The notes below the pieces were generated by a model that saw only the letters and a program-made list of their open reading frames with translations, was not told where the DNA came from and did not search any database. 64,000 nt of DNA from PS1 clade bacterium (lineage in GTDB: Bacteria; Pseudomonadota; Alphaproteobacteria; RS24). The stretch covers positions 62,001 through 126,000 of the forward strand of contig QOQK01000001.1 in assembly GCA_003331985.1 (NCBI GenBank), written 5' to 3'. Both the position numbers and the translations under genes were made by a program. This document shows, piece after piece, positions 50,874 to 62,897 of the stretch (position 1 is the first letter of the stretch; each line of letters opens with the position of its first letter).

Positions 50874-51731
50874 ATGAAAAAATTCACCTTACTTATATCT
50901 TGTATTGACCGACCGGGTATTGTCGCCACTGTAAGCTCCTTTCTTTATGAAACCGGTCTGAATATTCTTGAAAGCAATCAATTTGGGGATCTCAAAACCG
51001 GACGCTTCTTCATGCGCGTCGCTTTTACGACAGCAGACCCCGCAGACGACGTTAAAAAGAAGGAACTACAGGATAAATTTAAAGACATTTCTGAAAAATT
51101 TGAGATGGACTGGCAGTTATTTGATATGAACCTCAACACGCCAGCAATAATAATGGTCTCAAAATTCGATCATTGTCTTGTTGATTTGCTATATCGCTGC
51201 CGCATCGGCACATTAAACATGGATATTGCTGCTGTTATATCCAATCACGATACTGCCCGTGAACTTGTTGACCGCGAGGGCATTCCCTTCCACCATATTC
51301 CTGTTACCGCCGACACCAAACAGGATGCTGAGACGCAAATCAGAAAAATCATTTCCGAGACTAGTGCTGAATTAGTAATTCTTGCCAGATATATGCAAAT
51401 TCTTTCATCGGATATGACAAATAGCTATCCCGGAAAGATAATTAATATCCATCATTCATTCCTGCCGAGCTTTAAAGGAGCTGAGCCATATAGTCAGGCC
51501 TATCATCGCGGCGTCAAAATGATTGGCGCAACCGCACATTATGTAACCCCAAATCTTGATGAAGGGCCAATTATCGCGCAACAGGTTGTTCCGGTCAGGC
51601 ATGATATGTCTGTTGAAGATATGATTGGTGCAGGTCAAGAGATTGAGCAAAGCGTTATGGCAAAGGCCATACGCGCTCACACCGAACATCGTATTCTATT
51701 GAATGAAGGTAAAACCGTCGTTTTTGATTAG
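50874..51731 (+). CDS. purU: Formyltetrahydrofolate deformylase
   Basis: This 285-residue enzyme hydrolyses 10-formyl-THF to formate and THF, balancing one-carbon pools. It has an N-terminal ACT domain (LLISCIDRPGIVATVSSFL) and a formyltransferase-type catalytic domain with INIHHSFLPSFKGAEPY and VRHDMSVEDMIGAGQEIE. The HxxxD-like catalytic set (N, H, D) is present in ARYMQILS to ATAHYVTPNLDEGPI. It converges with atpC, leaving 26 bp between stops. Confidence 0.96.
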   Translation: MKKFTLLISCIDRPGIVATVSSFLYETGLNILESNQFGDLKTGRFFMRVAFTTADPADDVKKKELQDKFKDISEKFEMDWQLFDMNLNTPAIIMVSKFDHCLVDLLYRCRIGTLNMDIAAVISNHDTARELVDREGIPFHHIPVTADTKQDAETQIRKIISETSAELVILARYMQILSSDMTNSYPGKIINIHHSFLPSFKGAEPYSQAYHRGVKMIGATAHYVTPNLDEGPIIAQQVVPVRHDMSVEDMIGAGQEIEQSVMAKAIRAHTEHRILLNEGKTVVFD

Positions 51732-51757
51732 AATGAAGTTCGCAAAGAACCTTAGAT

Positions 51758-52144
51758 TTATTGGATTTCTTCTAGAACTCTCAAGATGCTCTCGGCTTCA
51801 GCTTTTTTCTGTTCATCAGTTTCAGCCTCAACACGGCTCCTCGCCTCAGTAACCGCATCTTGCAGGGCATCTTTATCATCGCCATCCACAGCAAGAGCTT
51901 GCTCGGCTAAAATGGTTAAACCGTCCGGGGTCACATCAGCGAAACCACCTTGAACAAAATAACGCGTGGTCGTTCCGCCGTCTTCGACAAGTACAATGCC
52001 AGGACGCAACACCGACATCATCGGGCTGTGATTGGCAAGCACTCCAAAATCACCTTCACTTCCCGGAACGGTGACAACGTCAACCTCTGCGGAAAATAAA
52101 TGCTTCTCTGGAGACACCATATCGAATGTAAGACGTTCGCTCAT
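51758..52144 (-). CDS. atpC: ATP synthase F1 epsilon subunit
   Basis: This 128-residue rotor-stalk subunit (delta/epsilon family) begins LTFDMVSPEKHLFSAEVDVV, followed by VPGSEGDFGVLANHSPMMSV. The C-terminal helix hairpin is present (ALQDAVTEARSRVEAETDEQ). It is the last gene of the atpHAGDC operon and follows atpD by 5 bp. Confidence 0.98.
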   Translation of the reverse strand: MSERLTFDMVSPEKHLFSAEVDVVTVPGSEGDFGVLANHSPMMSVLRPGIVLVEDGGTTTRYFVQGGFADVTPDGLTILAEQALAVDGDDKDALQDAVTEARSRVEAETDEQKKAEAESILRVLEEIQ

Positions 52145-52149
52145 AATGC

Positions 52150-53604
<1,455 letters not shown>

Positions 53605-53628
53605 TTAAGTTGGTTCAGTTAGGAGCAA

Positions 53629-54507
53629 CTATAGGGCTTCTGCTCCAGATATAATTTCAATCAATTCCTTGGTGATTTGTGCCTGTCTTGACCTGTTATA
53701 GGTAATCGTCAGGCTGTCAATCATTTCGCCAGCATTACGTGTAGCGTTATCCATGGCGCTCATCCGCGCACCTTGTTCACTCGCAGCATTTTCAAGCAGT
53801 GCCCGCAAAATCTGGATAGAAATATTGCGCGGTAGAAGTGCATCCAGAATTTCAGTCTCTTCAGGCTCGTAATCATAAGCCGCTCCGCCCAAATCAAGCG
53901 TGGAGTCTTCATCGAGATGAGCAGGGATAATCTGCAATTCTTTAGGGTTTTGCGTGATAACATTCACAAATTCAGAATAGTAAAGCGAACATACGTCAAA
54001 AGCTTCAGTTTCAAAAAGCTCCAAAATTTGCGTTGCGACTTCTTGAGCCTGTTCAAAACCAACAGATTTAAGTCCTTGATAAGTAACTGTTTCGAGCATG
54101 TCGTCTTCAAAATCACGCTTAAGCAAATCACCGCCCTTACGACCGACACACAAAATCTTAACAGTTTTTCCTTCAGCTTTAAGGGCTAAGGCGCGCTCTT
54201 TCGCCAATTTTGAAATTGAAGCGTTAAACCCGCCGCATAAACCACGTTCAGCCGTAGCGACAATCAATAAATGCGTGTCTTCTTTACCTGTACCCGAGAG
54301 AAGCGCAGGTGCTCCATCCTGACTGGCAACACCGGCAGCAAGATTGGCAAGCACGAGGCTCATACGCTCGGCGTAAGGACGAGCTGCCTCAGCAGCCTCT
54401 TGGGCACGGCGAAGCTTGGAAGCCGCAACCATTTGCATGGCACGGGTGATTTTTTGCGTTGCCTTAACGCTTGAAATCCTATTCCGAAGTTCTTTTAAAG
54501 ACGCCAT
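53629..54507 (-). CDS. atpG: ATP synthase F1 gamma subunit
   Basis: This 292-residue central rotor subunit has coiled-coil termini: [20 protein letters not shown] with [16 protein letters not shown] at the start, and [20 protein letters not shown] with [20 protein letters not shown] at the end. The central domain includes LCGGFNASI. It occupies the standard atpA-atpG-atpD position. Confidence 0.98.
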   Translation of the reverse strand: MASLKELRNRISSVKATQKITRAMQMVAASKLRRAQEAAEAARPYAERMSLVLANLAAGVASQDGAPALLSGTGKEDTHLLIVATAERGLCGGFNASISKLAKERALALKAEGKTVKILCVGRKGGDLLKRDFEDDMLETVTYQGLKSVGFEQAQEVATQILELFETEAFDVCSLYYSEFVNVITQNPKELQIIPAHLDEDSTLDLGGAAYDYEPEETEILDALLPRNISIQILRALLENAASEQGARMSAMDNATRNAGEMIDSLTITYNRSRQAQITKELIEIISGAEAL

Positions 54508-54536
54508 CTGCTCTTCTTTTTCCTAAAATTGTTCAA

Positions 54537-56069
54537 TCAGGCAGCAAACTTAGCCGCGAAACCTTCAATGACAGATTTAAGCTTAGCCTCTGTATCATTA
54601 GAGAGAGCTTTTTCAGTCCGAATGGTTGAGAGCATGTCGCTTTCTTTTGTATGAACATGCGAAAGCAATTCTTGCTCAAAACGTCCGACGGAGGCGACAG
54701 GCAAATCATCCAGATAGCCATTCACACCCGCATAAATCACGACAACTTGTTCTTCAGCTTGAAGTGGCGAGAACTGACCTTGTTTAAGCAATTCTGTCAG
54801 TTTTGCACCACGATTAAGCAAGCGTTGTGTCGCCGCATCAAGATCGGAGCCGAACTGAGCAAAAGCTGCCATTTCACGATATTGCGCCAACTCACCCTTA
54901 ATCTTACCCGCGACCTGTTTCATAGCTTTAATCTGCGCCGCAGACCCCACACGCGAAACAGAAAGACCAACATTCACCGCAGGGCGAATACCTTGATAAA
55001 ACAGATCTGTTTCAAGGAAAATCTGACCATCTGTAATTGAAATAACATTGGTTGGGATATATGCGGAAACGTCATTAGCCTGGGTTTCAATAATCGGCAA
55101 CGCCGTCATGGAACCTGAGCCAAATTCATCATTCATTTTCGCGGCACGCTCGAGAAGACGGGAGTGCAGGAAGAAAACATCACCTGGATAGGCCTCACGC
55201 CCTGGTGGACGACGAAGCAACAGGGACATTTGTCTGTAGGCAACAGCCTGTTTTGACAAATCATCATAGGTAATCATGGCGTGCATGCCATTATCCCTGA
55301 AATATTCAGCCATGGTGCAACCCGCAAACGGTGCAAGATATTGTAGCGGTGCAGCTTCTGAGGCCGTCGCAGCAACAACAATTGAATATTTTAGGGCATC
55401 ATTTTCTTCGAGCGTCTTCACAATTTGGGCAACTGTCGAACGCTTTTGACCAATAGCGACATAAACGCAGTAAAGCTTAGCACTTTCATCATCGCCTTCA
55501 TTAACAGCGCGCTGATTCAAAATCGCATCAATAGCAATGGCCGTCTTACCTGTTTGGCGATCACCAATAATCAATTCGCGTTGACCGCGACCGATTGGAA
55601 TAAGTGCATCAACAGCTTTAAGACCTGTCTGCATTGGCTCATGGACAGATTTACGCGGGATAATACCCGGCGCCTTAACATCCACTTTGCGGTTTTCAGG
55701 GGCGTTAATTGGTCCTTTACCATCAAGCGGATTGCCCAGCGGATCAACCACACGACCAAGAAGCTCTTTACCAACTGGCACGGACACAATATCGCCCGTC
55801 CGTTTCACGGTATCACCCTCGCGAATATCGCGGTCAGAACCAAAAATCACGACACCGACATTATCTTCTTCAAGGTTAAGTGCCATGCCACGAATTCCAC
55901 CGGGGAATTCTACCATCTCACCAGCCTGAACATTATCCAGACCATAAATTCTTGCAATACCATCACCGACAGATAGAACCTGTCCGATTTCAGAAACCTC
56001 AGACTTACTGTCGAAGTCCTTAATTTGCTGTTTTAGGATGGAAGTTATTTCGGATGCTTTAATGTCCAT
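54537..56069 (-). CDS. atpA: ATP synthase F1 alpha subunit
   Basis: This 510-residue non-catalytic nucleotide-binding subunit begins [20 protein letters not shown]. Its Walker A motif is [15 protein letters not shown], and it carries the alpha/beta signature [17 protein letters not shown]. Its ATG shares its last base region with the atpH stop (positions 56069), so the two are coupled. Confidence 0.98.
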   Translation of the reverse strand: MDIKASEITSILKQQIKDFDSKSEVSEIGQVLSVGDGIARIYGLDNVQAGEMVEFPGGIRGMALNLEEDNVGVVIFGSDRDIREGDTVKRTGDIVSVPVGKELLGRVVDPLGNPLDGKGPINAPENRKVDVKAPGIIPRKSVHEPMQTGLKAVDALIPIGRGQRELIIGDRQTGKTAIAIDAILNQRAVNEGDDESAKLYCVYVAIGQKRSTVAQIVKTLEENDALKYSIVVAATASEAAPLQYLAPFAGCTMAEYFRDNGMHAMITYDDLSKQAVAYRQMSLLLRRPPGREAYPGDVFFLHSRLLERAAKMNDEFGSGSMTALPIIETQANDVSAYIPTNVISITDGQIFLETDLFYQGIRPAVNVGLSVSRVGSAAQIKAMKQVAGKIKGELAQYREMAAFAQFGSDLDAATQRLLNRGAKLTELLKQGQFSPLQAEEQVVVIYAGVNGYLDDLPVASVGRFEQELLSHVHTKESDMLSTIRTEKALSNDTEAKLKSVIEGFAAKFAA

Positions 56070-56662
56070 TACCCCGCCTCATTCATGGCTTGTTTCAATG
56101 TAAAAAGTTTAGTTCGTAGAGAGTCATCAATCATTCGACTACCGACACGCACAATCATACCTGCAAGTAATGTCTGATCGACTTCAGAAATGACACTAAT
56201 GTCCTGCCCGAATTTATTTTTAAGCTGCTGTTTTAATTCATTTTCATGCTGCTCTGAAAGCTTGCTCGCAGTCGTCACATGAGCAGTCATTTCACCACGC
56301 GCTCTAGCTTCCAATGCTTTGAAAGCTCTGCAAATATCTTGTAACAGAAAAGCCCGTCGATTTTTTACAACCAGCACAGAGAAATTTGCCACAGTCTGAC
56401 CAATAGATGCTTTCGAAAAAATTTCGACCAGCGCATTTTCTTTATCTTCAACAGAAATTACGGGGCTTACGAGCATGTCACCGAAGCTTTCATCAACTCC
56501 AAAAAGTCCGGAGAGAACATCCATTGAATTGTTGATATCCGTCTGGTCAGCGTCGGGAGCTTCCTGCATAAGTTCAAAAAGCGCGGAGGCGTAGCGACCG
56601 GAAAGACCCGAGACGGAACCTACAAAATCTGGTTTGGATGACTCAACACTGGATGAACTCAT
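56069..56662 (-). CDS. atpH: ATP synthase F1 delta subunit
   Basis: This stator subunit of about 197 residues links F1 to the peripheral stalk. Family blocks are [20 protein letters not shown] near the N-terminus and [20 protein letters not shown] with [14 protein letters not shown] at the end. The ATG at 56662 (MSSSSVESS) is chosen for length. Starts at 56674 and 56737 are also in frame, and none has a clear ribosome-binding site. It is the first gene of the operon, downstream of priA. Confidence 0.94.
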   Translation of the reverse strand: MSSSSVESSKPDFVGSVSGLSGRYASALFELMQEAPDADQTDINNSMDVLSGLFGVDESFGDMLVSPVISVEDKENALVEIFSKASIGQTVANFSVLVVKNRRAFLLQDICRAFKALEARARGEMTAHVTTASKLSEQHENELKQQLKNKFGQDISVISEVDQTLLAGMIVRVGSRMIDDSLRTKLFTLKQAMNEAG

Positions 56663-56871
56663 ATCAGAAACCATATCAGAACCAATGATGTACCTTTGTG
56701 CGCTGACTGCCGTTTTTGCTAAAAAATAGATGAGCAATTATGAGCAGGAATGACATTAATATTTCGAGTGAGGTAGCACAGCATGAGCCTGCTTGCAATA
56801 GACGATAAAGGCGTTTTGACACAGCTTTTGGGGATTAATTTATGTTGACTGTCAGTAGTTTAGAATAGGGT

Positions 56872-59067
56872 TTATAAAAAATTATACGGGTCAATATCTA
56901 TCGCCACTCGAATCTGACTTGGTGTTTTTGTCTTAGCCAACCAAGAGGCAATAAATTGCTGTATTTTCGCCTGTTTTCCAGCTTTTATGAGGAATCTGAG
57001 CCGATATCGGTTACGGATACGTGCAATGGGTGCGGGTGCAGGGCCGAGAACACGCACATCATCCGAAGCAGGTATCAACGCCGCCAAATCTCTTGAAAAA
57101 TTATTCAATGCGGCGATATCCGGACCGGACAGCACAAGTCCTGCCAAACGCCCAAAAGGGGGCATCTCGGACTGTGCGCGCATTTCGGCCTCGCGCTCAA
57201 GAAATATATCCCGTTCCCCGGCAATTAAAGCCTTTAAAACCGGATGGTCGGGCATATAGCTTTGCAACATCGCAGTGCCTTTTGATGCCTCTCGTCCTGC
57301 TCTGCCGGACACCTGTAGCAATGTCTGATATGTTCGCTCCGCCGCTCGCAAATCCCCATTACCAAGCCCTAAATCTGCATCAACAACCCCTGCAAAACCC
57401 AATTCAGGAAAGTGATGACCTTTGGCGATAATCTGAGTGCCAATAATAATATCTATCGCGCCACTTTGAATAAGGCTCAGCTGACTTTGAAGTTCTCCGG
57501 TCTGTCCAATCATATCGGAAGACAAAACAGCGGCCTTTTTATCAGGAAACACATGTCCAACCTCTTCCAGTACACGCTCCACGCCTGGACCACAGGCCGT
57601 CAAACAGTCAACTTCTCCACATTCTTCGCATTTATCGGGCACATTGCGTACACTCCCGCATTGATGGCAGGCCATGATGTTTTTGCTCCGATGTTCAACC
57701 AGCCATGCATCACAATCCGAACAAGCATAACGATGCCCACAATTTCGGCATAAGGTAAGCGGGGCATATCCCCTGCGGTTGAGAAAGAGCAAGGTCTGTT
57801 TTCCGCGGTCAAGCGCGTCTTGCATGGACGACACCATTGCCGGAGACAACCATTGCCCACGCGCTGGTGGGTCTATCCGCATATCAATCATAGATAAATC
57901 CGGCATACCTGCTGAACCATGGCGGCTTGGGAGTTTGACAAGATGATACCTTCCATCCCGCGCATTGACATAGCTTTCCAATGACGGCGTTGCAGATGAA
58001 AGAATAACTGTCGCATCAGCCAAACGCCCACGCACCACCGCCATATCCCTGGCATTATAAATTACCCCTTCTTCCTGCTTGAATCCGGGGTCGTGCTCCT
58101 CATCCACGACAATCACACCCAGATCTTGCCACGGCAAAAACAACCCTGAACGCGCGGCAACCATTACCTTGACCTTACCCTCCGCAACGGTCCGCCATGT
58201 CCGCCGACGTTCCGACGCCGTCAGTCCCGAATGCCATAAAGCAGGAGGACAACCAAAACGGTCTTCAAACCTTGCTAATAGTTGCTCTGTGAGGGCAATC
58301 TCCGGCAAAAGAACAAGGGCAGACTTTCCATTGGTTAGCGCCGCCGCGATAACTTCAAAAAAGACTTCCGTTTTGCCGGATCCCGTTACGCCATCGAGCA
58401 AATGGCATTGAAAGCCTCTTGTCTCGATATTATCCGTCAACATATTCACGGCTTCGTGTTGCTCATTTGAAAATTGCACACGGCTATAGGTTGGGTCAGG
58501 CACATCAAATAACGTTCCGGCCGGGAGTTCAGACTTTATCAGGGCGCCTTCTTTTTCCAAGGATGTCAGCGTAGAAATCGATACCGATGCAGCCTCGGTC
58601 AAATCTCCGGTTCGCATCGTCTTGCCGGGTAAGAGCGCAGCAAAGACCCTTTCTCGGGCATCAGTCATCCGCGACGGGCGTTTATCGGAAACCTGCCAGC
58701 CGGTCACAGGCTTTTCAGGAGAAAGGGCGTCCGGCACACTTAACACCAATTTGAGAACCGCCCCTTGTGGGCTCATCACATAAGACGATACCCAATCCAC
58801 AAATTTTCGATTTTCCTCAGATAGTGGCGGGATATCATAAAACTGCTCAACGGATTTAAGCTTGTCTTTAGGCGGGTCATTTTCTTGCCAGGGGCGCAGT
58901 TTTTCCCATATCACCCCGTAAAGTTTTTTTCTGCCGAAAGGAACAAGCACAAATTGTCCAGGCACAAGTTCGGCATCTTGCGGCACAGCATAATGAAATA
59001 CTTTGGGCACAATCGCAGCCAGGCAAACGGCAACAATTAGCATGTCGTCATTTTCTGTACTCTGCAT
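56872..59067 (-). CDS. priA: Primosomal protein N' (replication restart helicase PriA)
   Basis: This superfamily 2 helicase of about 731 residues reloads the replisome at stalled forks. Helicase motifs are DGVTGSGKTEVFFEV (Walker A), VVDEEHDPGFKQEEG (DEEH box), ILSSATPSLES and QVSGRAGREASKGTA. The zinc-binding cysteine cluster lies in LCRNCGHRYACSDCDAW, MACHQCG and CEECGEVDCL. The ATG at 59067 is preferred, because longer versions would run into the divergent xerC promoter. It is followed by the atp operon after a 209-bp gap that includes the uncertain atpH start. Confidence 0.96.
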   Translation of the reverse strand: MQSTENDDMLIVAVCLAAIVPKVFHYAVPQDAELVPGQFVLVPFGRKKLYGVIWEKLRPWQENDPPKDKLKSVEQFYDIPPLSEENRKFVDWVSSYVMSPQGAVLKLVLSVPDALSPEKPVTGWQVSDKRPSRMTDARERVFAALLPGKTMRTGDLTEAASVSISTLTSLEKEGALIKSELPAGTLFDVPDPTYSRVQFSNEQHEAVNMLTDNIETRGFQCHLLDGVTGSGKTEVFFEVIAAALTNGKSALVLLPEIALTEQLLARFEDRFGCPPALWHSGLTASERRRTWRTVAEGKVKVMVAARSGLFLPWQDLGVIVVDEEHDPGFKQEEGVIYNARDMAVVRGRLADATVILSSATPSLESYVNARDGRYHLVKLPSRHGSAGMPDLSMIDMRIDPPARGQWLSPAMVSSMQDALDRGKQTLLFLNRRGYAPLTLCRNCGHRYACSDCDAWLVEHRSKNIMACHQCGSVRNVPDKCEECGEVDCLTACGPGVERVLEEVGHVFPDKKAAVLSSDMIGQTGELQSQLSLIQSGAIDIIIGTQIIAKGHHFPELGFAGVVDADLGLGNGDLRAAERTYQTLLQVSGRAGREASKGTAMLQSYMPDHPVLKALIAGERDIFLEREAEMRAQSEMPPFGRLAGLVLSGPDIAALNNFSRDLAALIPASDDVRVLGPAPAPIARIRNRYRLRFLIKAGKQAKIQQFIASWLAKTKTPSQIRVAIDIDPYNFL

Positions 59068-59185
59068 AATGTTGCGTGTCCCATTCTTAGTTTTTATGGC
59101 ATAATTTGATTCATCATAAGTGAAGCTTTGATTTTGACCAAATGCTACTAGGAAAACATTTAACCTCATTTTGCGGTGTCTTTTT

Positions 59186-60115
59186 ATGACAGCCAATGCC
59201 GAACTACAAACTTTGATTAATGCTTGGCTGAAACAACTCAAGCAACGAAATCTTAGTTCACATACGCTTGAAGCCTATCAGCGTGATGTCAGCCAATTCA
59301 TTGATTTTCTCGCAGGGCATTATGAGCAGGAGGTCACTCCGGCTTCTTTCAATGCGTTAAAAGCTATGGATGTAAGAAGTTTTTTGGCAAAACGGCGTGA
59401 GCAGGAAACCACACAAAGCCGTTCACTTGCCAGAAGCCTATCAGGTCTTCGCTCTTTCACTTTATATCTCTCTGAAAAAGATTATCCTGTAAGTTCCGCT
59501 TTCAAGATTGTGAAATCACCCAGAATTCCCAAATCCCTGCCAAAACCTATGTCTCAAAATGATGCTCTACAAATGATAGCGCTGGCAGGAGACATATCTT
59601 CACGCCAATGGGAGAATTTACGAAATCAAGCCTTACTTATGCTGATTTATGGATGCGGGTTGCGGATTTCAGAAGCACTGAACCTGTCTTATGGGGAGCG
59701 TCCAAAACCCGGTAATGTTTCTGTCCGGATAACAGGTAAGGGTAAAAAACAGCGAGATACACCTATTTTGCCGCTCATAGAGAATGCCATACAACAATAT
59801 ATTAAAGCCGCACCATTTGACTTTAAAGATGACGATCCTCTTTTCAGAGGACTTAAAGGCGGGCGCTTCTCAGCCCGACAAGTTCAAATGATTGTCGCAA
59901 AATGTCGCCGTTTAATGGGTCTACCGGATGAGGTAACACCGCATGCCTTTAGACATAGTTTCGCAACACATTTATTGGCCGCAGGTGGTGATTTGAGAAC
60001 CATTCAAGAATTGCTCGGTCACAGCAGTCTCAGTTCAACACAGATTTATACTGAAATCGAAGACACCGAATTGGGACGTATTTATAAAAACGCCCATCCG
60101 AGATCAAAACTTTAA
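59186..60115 (+). CDS. xerC: Tyrosine recombinase XerC
   Basis: This 309-residue site-specific recombinase resolves chromosome dimers at dif. The N-terminal SAM-like domain includes RNLSSHTLEAYQRDVSQFID. Catalytic residues are in YGCGLRISEALNLS (Arg), TGKGKKQRDTP (Lys), PHAFRHSFATHLL (His/Arg), LGHSSLSSTQIYTEIE (His and Tyr). The ATG at 59186 is chosen over the TTG at 59171. It is divergent from priA, a common alphaproteobacterial arrangement, and has no phage or island signatures nearby. Call as XerC rather than XerD is by neighbourhood. Confidence 0.92.
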   Translation: MTANAELQTLINAWLKQLKQRNLSSHTLEAYQRDVSQFIDFLAGHYEQEVTPASFNALKAMDVRSFLAKRREQETTQSRSLARSLSGLRSFTLYLSEKDYPVSSAFKIVKSPRIPKSLPKPMSQNDALQMIALAGDISSRQWENLRNQALLMLIYGCGLRISEALNLSYGERPKPGNVSVRITGKGKKQRDTPILPLIENAIQQYIKAAPFDFKDDDPLFRGLKGGRFSARQVQMIVAKCRRLMGLPDEVTPHAFRHSFATHLLAAGGDLRTIQELLGHSSLSSTQIYTEIEDTELGRIYKNAHPRSKL

Positions 60116-60118
60116 AAC

Positions 60119-61534
60119 CTACATATGTATCGCACGGTCTTCCACGGCCAAGGCCGCTTCCTTCACGGCTTCCGTCAATGTTGGGTGCGCATGACATGTT
60201 CGCGCCAAATCTTCTGCGCTCCCGCCAAATTCCATAGCAACCGCAGCTTCAGCAATCATATTCCCAGCCTCAGGTCCGACAATATGAACCCCAAGAATAC
60301 GATCAGTTTTTGTGTCCGCCAAAACTTTCACAAAACCATCTGTAGTATTATTAACCTTGGCACGACCATTAGCCATAAAAGGGAATTTCCCGATACGGTA
60401 ATCAACTCCTTGCTGGGTCAACTCTTCTTCATTAAGCCCCACCCATGCAACTTCCGGCGCAGTATAAATCACACCCGGGATTACATCATAATTTACATGA
60501 CCTGACTTACCAGCCAGCATCTCAGCGACAGCAACACCCTCATCTTCGGCCTTATGCGCCAACATCGGCCCGGTAATGACATCACCGATTGCATAAATGC
60601 CATCAACATTTGTTTTGAAGCCGTTCGTTTCAATCCGACCTGCAACATCTAGCTGAACACCGACAGACTCCAAGCCGAGCCCTTCTGTGTAAGGACGGCG
60701 ACCAATTGACACCAAAACCTTGTCAACCGACAGCGTTTCCGCCTCGCCCTCAGATTGGGCTGGCTCAATCGTCACTTTGACACTTGCCTTAAGAGGTTTC
60801 ACCTCAGTGACTTTTTTGCCAAGCAAAAATTTAAATCCTTGTTTTTGCAAAATCCGCTGGAATTGTTTTGACACTTCTTCATCAACACCGGGGGTAATCC
60901 GGTCTAAATATTCAACGACTGTCACTTCCGCACCAAGGCGCGCCCAAACCGAACCAAGCTCCAGCCCAATAATACCAGCGCCAACAATCAGCAAATGTTT
61001 TGGCACAGCGTCAAATTCAAGCGCACCGGTAGAAGACACAACAAGTTTCTCGTCAACCTCAACACCTTGAAGCGGCGTACTTTCAGAACCCGTTGCAATC
61101 ACAATATTTTTCGTGTTCAGGGTCCGTGTACCCCCATCTAAAAGGCTGACCTCAACCTGACCGGGAGCGACAATTAACGCCGATCCGTGCAATGCCTCAA
61201 CCTTATTTTTCTTAAACAAGAAATCAATACCCTGCGTATTGCCGGTAATGCCATTTTCTTTGTACGTCATCATTGCCGGCAAATCGAGTTTCGGTTTGCC
61301 GAGTTGAATGCCCATATCGCCCGCATGTGATGCTTCAGTGAACACCTCAGAGGCATGCAATAGAGCTTTAGAGGGAATACAACCGATATTTAAACATGTC
61401 CCGCCGTGACTTCCGCGTTTATCAACACAGGCAACGCGCAAACCTAATTGCGCAGCACGGATGGCGCAAACATATCCACCCGGGCCTGAGCCAATCACCA
61501 CAAGATCAAAATCACCACCAACTTCTTCAGACAT
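60119..61534 (-). CDS. lpdA: Dihydrolipoyl dehydrogenase (E3)
   Basis: This 471-residue flavoprotein disulfide reductase reoxidises lipoyl groups of the 2-oxoglutarate dehydrogenase complex. FAD binding is by [20 protein letters not shown], the redox disulfide is in [16 protein letters not shown], the NAD site is [17 protein letters not shown], and the C-terminal catalytic HxxxxE is [14 protein letters not shown]. It follows sucB by 9 bp and shares its operon. Confidence 0.98.
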   Translation of the reverse strand: MSEEVGGDFDLVVIGSGPGGYVCAIRAAQLGLRVACVDKRGSHGGTCLNIGCIPSKALLHASEVFTEASHAGDMGIQLGKPKLDLPAMMTYKENGITGNTQGIDFLFKKNKVEALHGSALIVAPGQVEVSLLDGGTRTLNTKNIVIATGSESTPLQGVEVDEKLVVSSTGALEFDAVPKHLLIVGAGIIGLELGSVWARLGAEVTVVEYLDRITPGVDEEVSKQFQRILQKQGFKFLLGKKVTEVKPLKASVKVTIEPAQSEGEAETLSVDKVLVSIGRRPYTEGLGLESVGVQLDVAGRIETNGFKTNVDGIYAIGDVITGPMLAHKAEDEGVAVAEMLAGKSGHVNYDVIPGVIYTAPEVAWVGLNEEELTQQGVDYRIGKFPFMANGRAKVNNTTDGFVKVLADTKTDRILGVHIVGPEAGNMIAEAAVAMEFGGSAEDLARTCHAHPTLTEAVKEAALAVEDRAIHM

Positions 61535-61543
61535 TTTATTCTC

Positions 61544-62791
61544 CTAGAGATTTAATAAGAGCCGCTCAGGGTTTTCTAATCCCTCTTTAACGCGCACAAG
61601 AAAAGTCACAGCTTCTTTACCATCGACAATTCTGTGGTCATAGCTCAAGGCAAGATACATCATTGGACGCACGACAATTTCACCATCGACAACAATCGGA
61701 CGTTCCTGGATTTTATGCATACCTAAGATACCGGATTGTGGGCTATTCAGAATTGGTGTCGACATGAGAGAGCCGTAAACCCCACCATTAGAAATGGTGA
61801 ATGTGCCTCCCTGCAAATCATCAATCGCCAACGACCCTTCACGGGCTTTTCTTCCATATTCGGCAATGGTGGTTTCAATTTCAGCAAAACCCATCATATG
61901 TGCGTCGCGAACAACCGGCACAACAAGGCCTTTATCGGTGCCAACTGCAACGCCCATATTCACATAATTCTTATAGACGATGTCAGTACCGTCAACTTCA
62001 GCATTCACAGCAGGTATTTCCTGCAATGCAACGACACAAGCTTTTACAAAGAAACTCATAAAACCGAGCTTGGCGCCGTGTTTTTTCTCAAACTGTTCTT
62101 TATAGGCGCTTCGAACCGACATCAGTTCCGACATATCGACTTCATTAAAAGTCGTCAGCATCGCAGCCGTATTTTGAGATTCTTTAAGGCGTTTGGCGAT
62201 AGTTTGGCGTAGGCGTGTCATTTTCACGCGTTCTTCAAGTGCAGGCTGCGCTCCGGTATCGTCAGATCTTGCGCTCATCGGAGGTGTAGGGATTTCTTCG
62301 GGAGCTGTAACACCTTTTTCAACAGCCTCAAGCACATCACCTTTAGTTAAGCGTCCACCTTTACCTGAGCCCGACAATGCGGCGGCATCGAGGCCATGCT
62401 CATCGACTAGACGTCGGACAGAAGGTGCTAAAACTTCATCTGAAGAGGGTTTTGTATCTGGTTCTTCTCTTGGGGGTTCAACGGATGCCGGTGCTTGGGT
62501 ATCCGATGCTGCTGAAACAGGCGCCTCTTTTGCAGGTGATGGCGGTATACCCGCACCCTCGAGAATTTCACCGAGCAAAGCACCAACTTCGACAGTCGCA
62601 CCATCCTCAACGGCTACATCTCCCATAACACCCGCTGAGGGTGCAGGAACTTCGATGGTCACCTTATCAGTTTCAAGTTCACAAAGCGGCTCATCTGCAG
62701 AAACGGCTTCACCGGGTTTTTTGTACCATTGAGCAACGGTCGCTTCTGTGATGGACTCGCCCAAAGTTGGAACGCGGATTTCTGTACTCAT
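61544..62791 (-). CDS. sucB: Dihydrolipoyllysine succinyltransferase (E2 of 2-oxoglutarate dehydrogenase)
   Basis: This 415-residue core subunit has one lipoyl domain ([20 protein letters not shown], with lysine in ETDKVTIEV) and a Pro/Ala/Glu-rich linker. A peripheral subunit-binding domain follows ([20 protein letters not shown]). The catalytic acyltransferase domain ends [20 protein letters not shown] with the HxxxDG motif. It lies between sucA and lpdA. Confidence 0.98.
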   Translation of the reverse strand: MSTEIRVPTLGESITEATVAQWYKKPGEAVSADEPLCELETDKVTIEVPAPSAGVMGDVAVEDGATVEVGALLGEILEGAGIPPSPAKEAPVSAASDTQAPASVEPPREEPDTKPSSDEVLAPSVRRLVDEHGLDAAALSGSGKGGRLTKGDVLEAVEKGVTAPEEIPTPPMSARSDDTGAQPALEERVKMTRLRQTIAKRLKESQNTAAMLTTFNEVDMSELMSVRSAYKEQFEKKHGAKLGFMSFFVKACVVALQEIPAVNAEVDGTDIVYKNYVNMGVAVGTDKGLVVPVVRDAHMMGFAEIETTIAEYGRKAREGSLAIDDLQGGTFTISNGGVYGSLMSTPILNSPQSGILGMHKIQERPIVVDGEIVVRPMMYLALSYDHRIVDGKEAVTFLVRVKEGLENPERLLLNL

Positions 62792-62869
62792 TTTATGTCC
62801 TCACTCTTTTCATTCTATGCGGGTCATTTACTATGTTGCCACAGTGGAAAGCCTTATGCCGGTAATCTC

Positions 62870-62897
62870 TATTTCGATAATCTTTATTTCGATAATC
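62870..62897. repeat. Short 15-bp direct duplication at the sucA 3' end
   Basis: TATTTCGATAATC occurs at 62870-62882 and again at 62885-62897. The second copy encodes the last codons of sucA (LSK and stop), and the first lies in the sucA-sucB spacer, so a small tandem duplication has copied the gene's end. Confidence 0.85.

Noticed and set aside
55425-55976. 184-codon plus-strand frame opposite atpA
   Set aside because: It lies wholly antisense to a highly conserved gene and has no recognisable domains.
59186-60115. Integrase of a mobile element
   Set aside because: The sequence and the priA neighbourhood match housekeeping XerC. No att repeats, tRNA or phage genes are adjacent.
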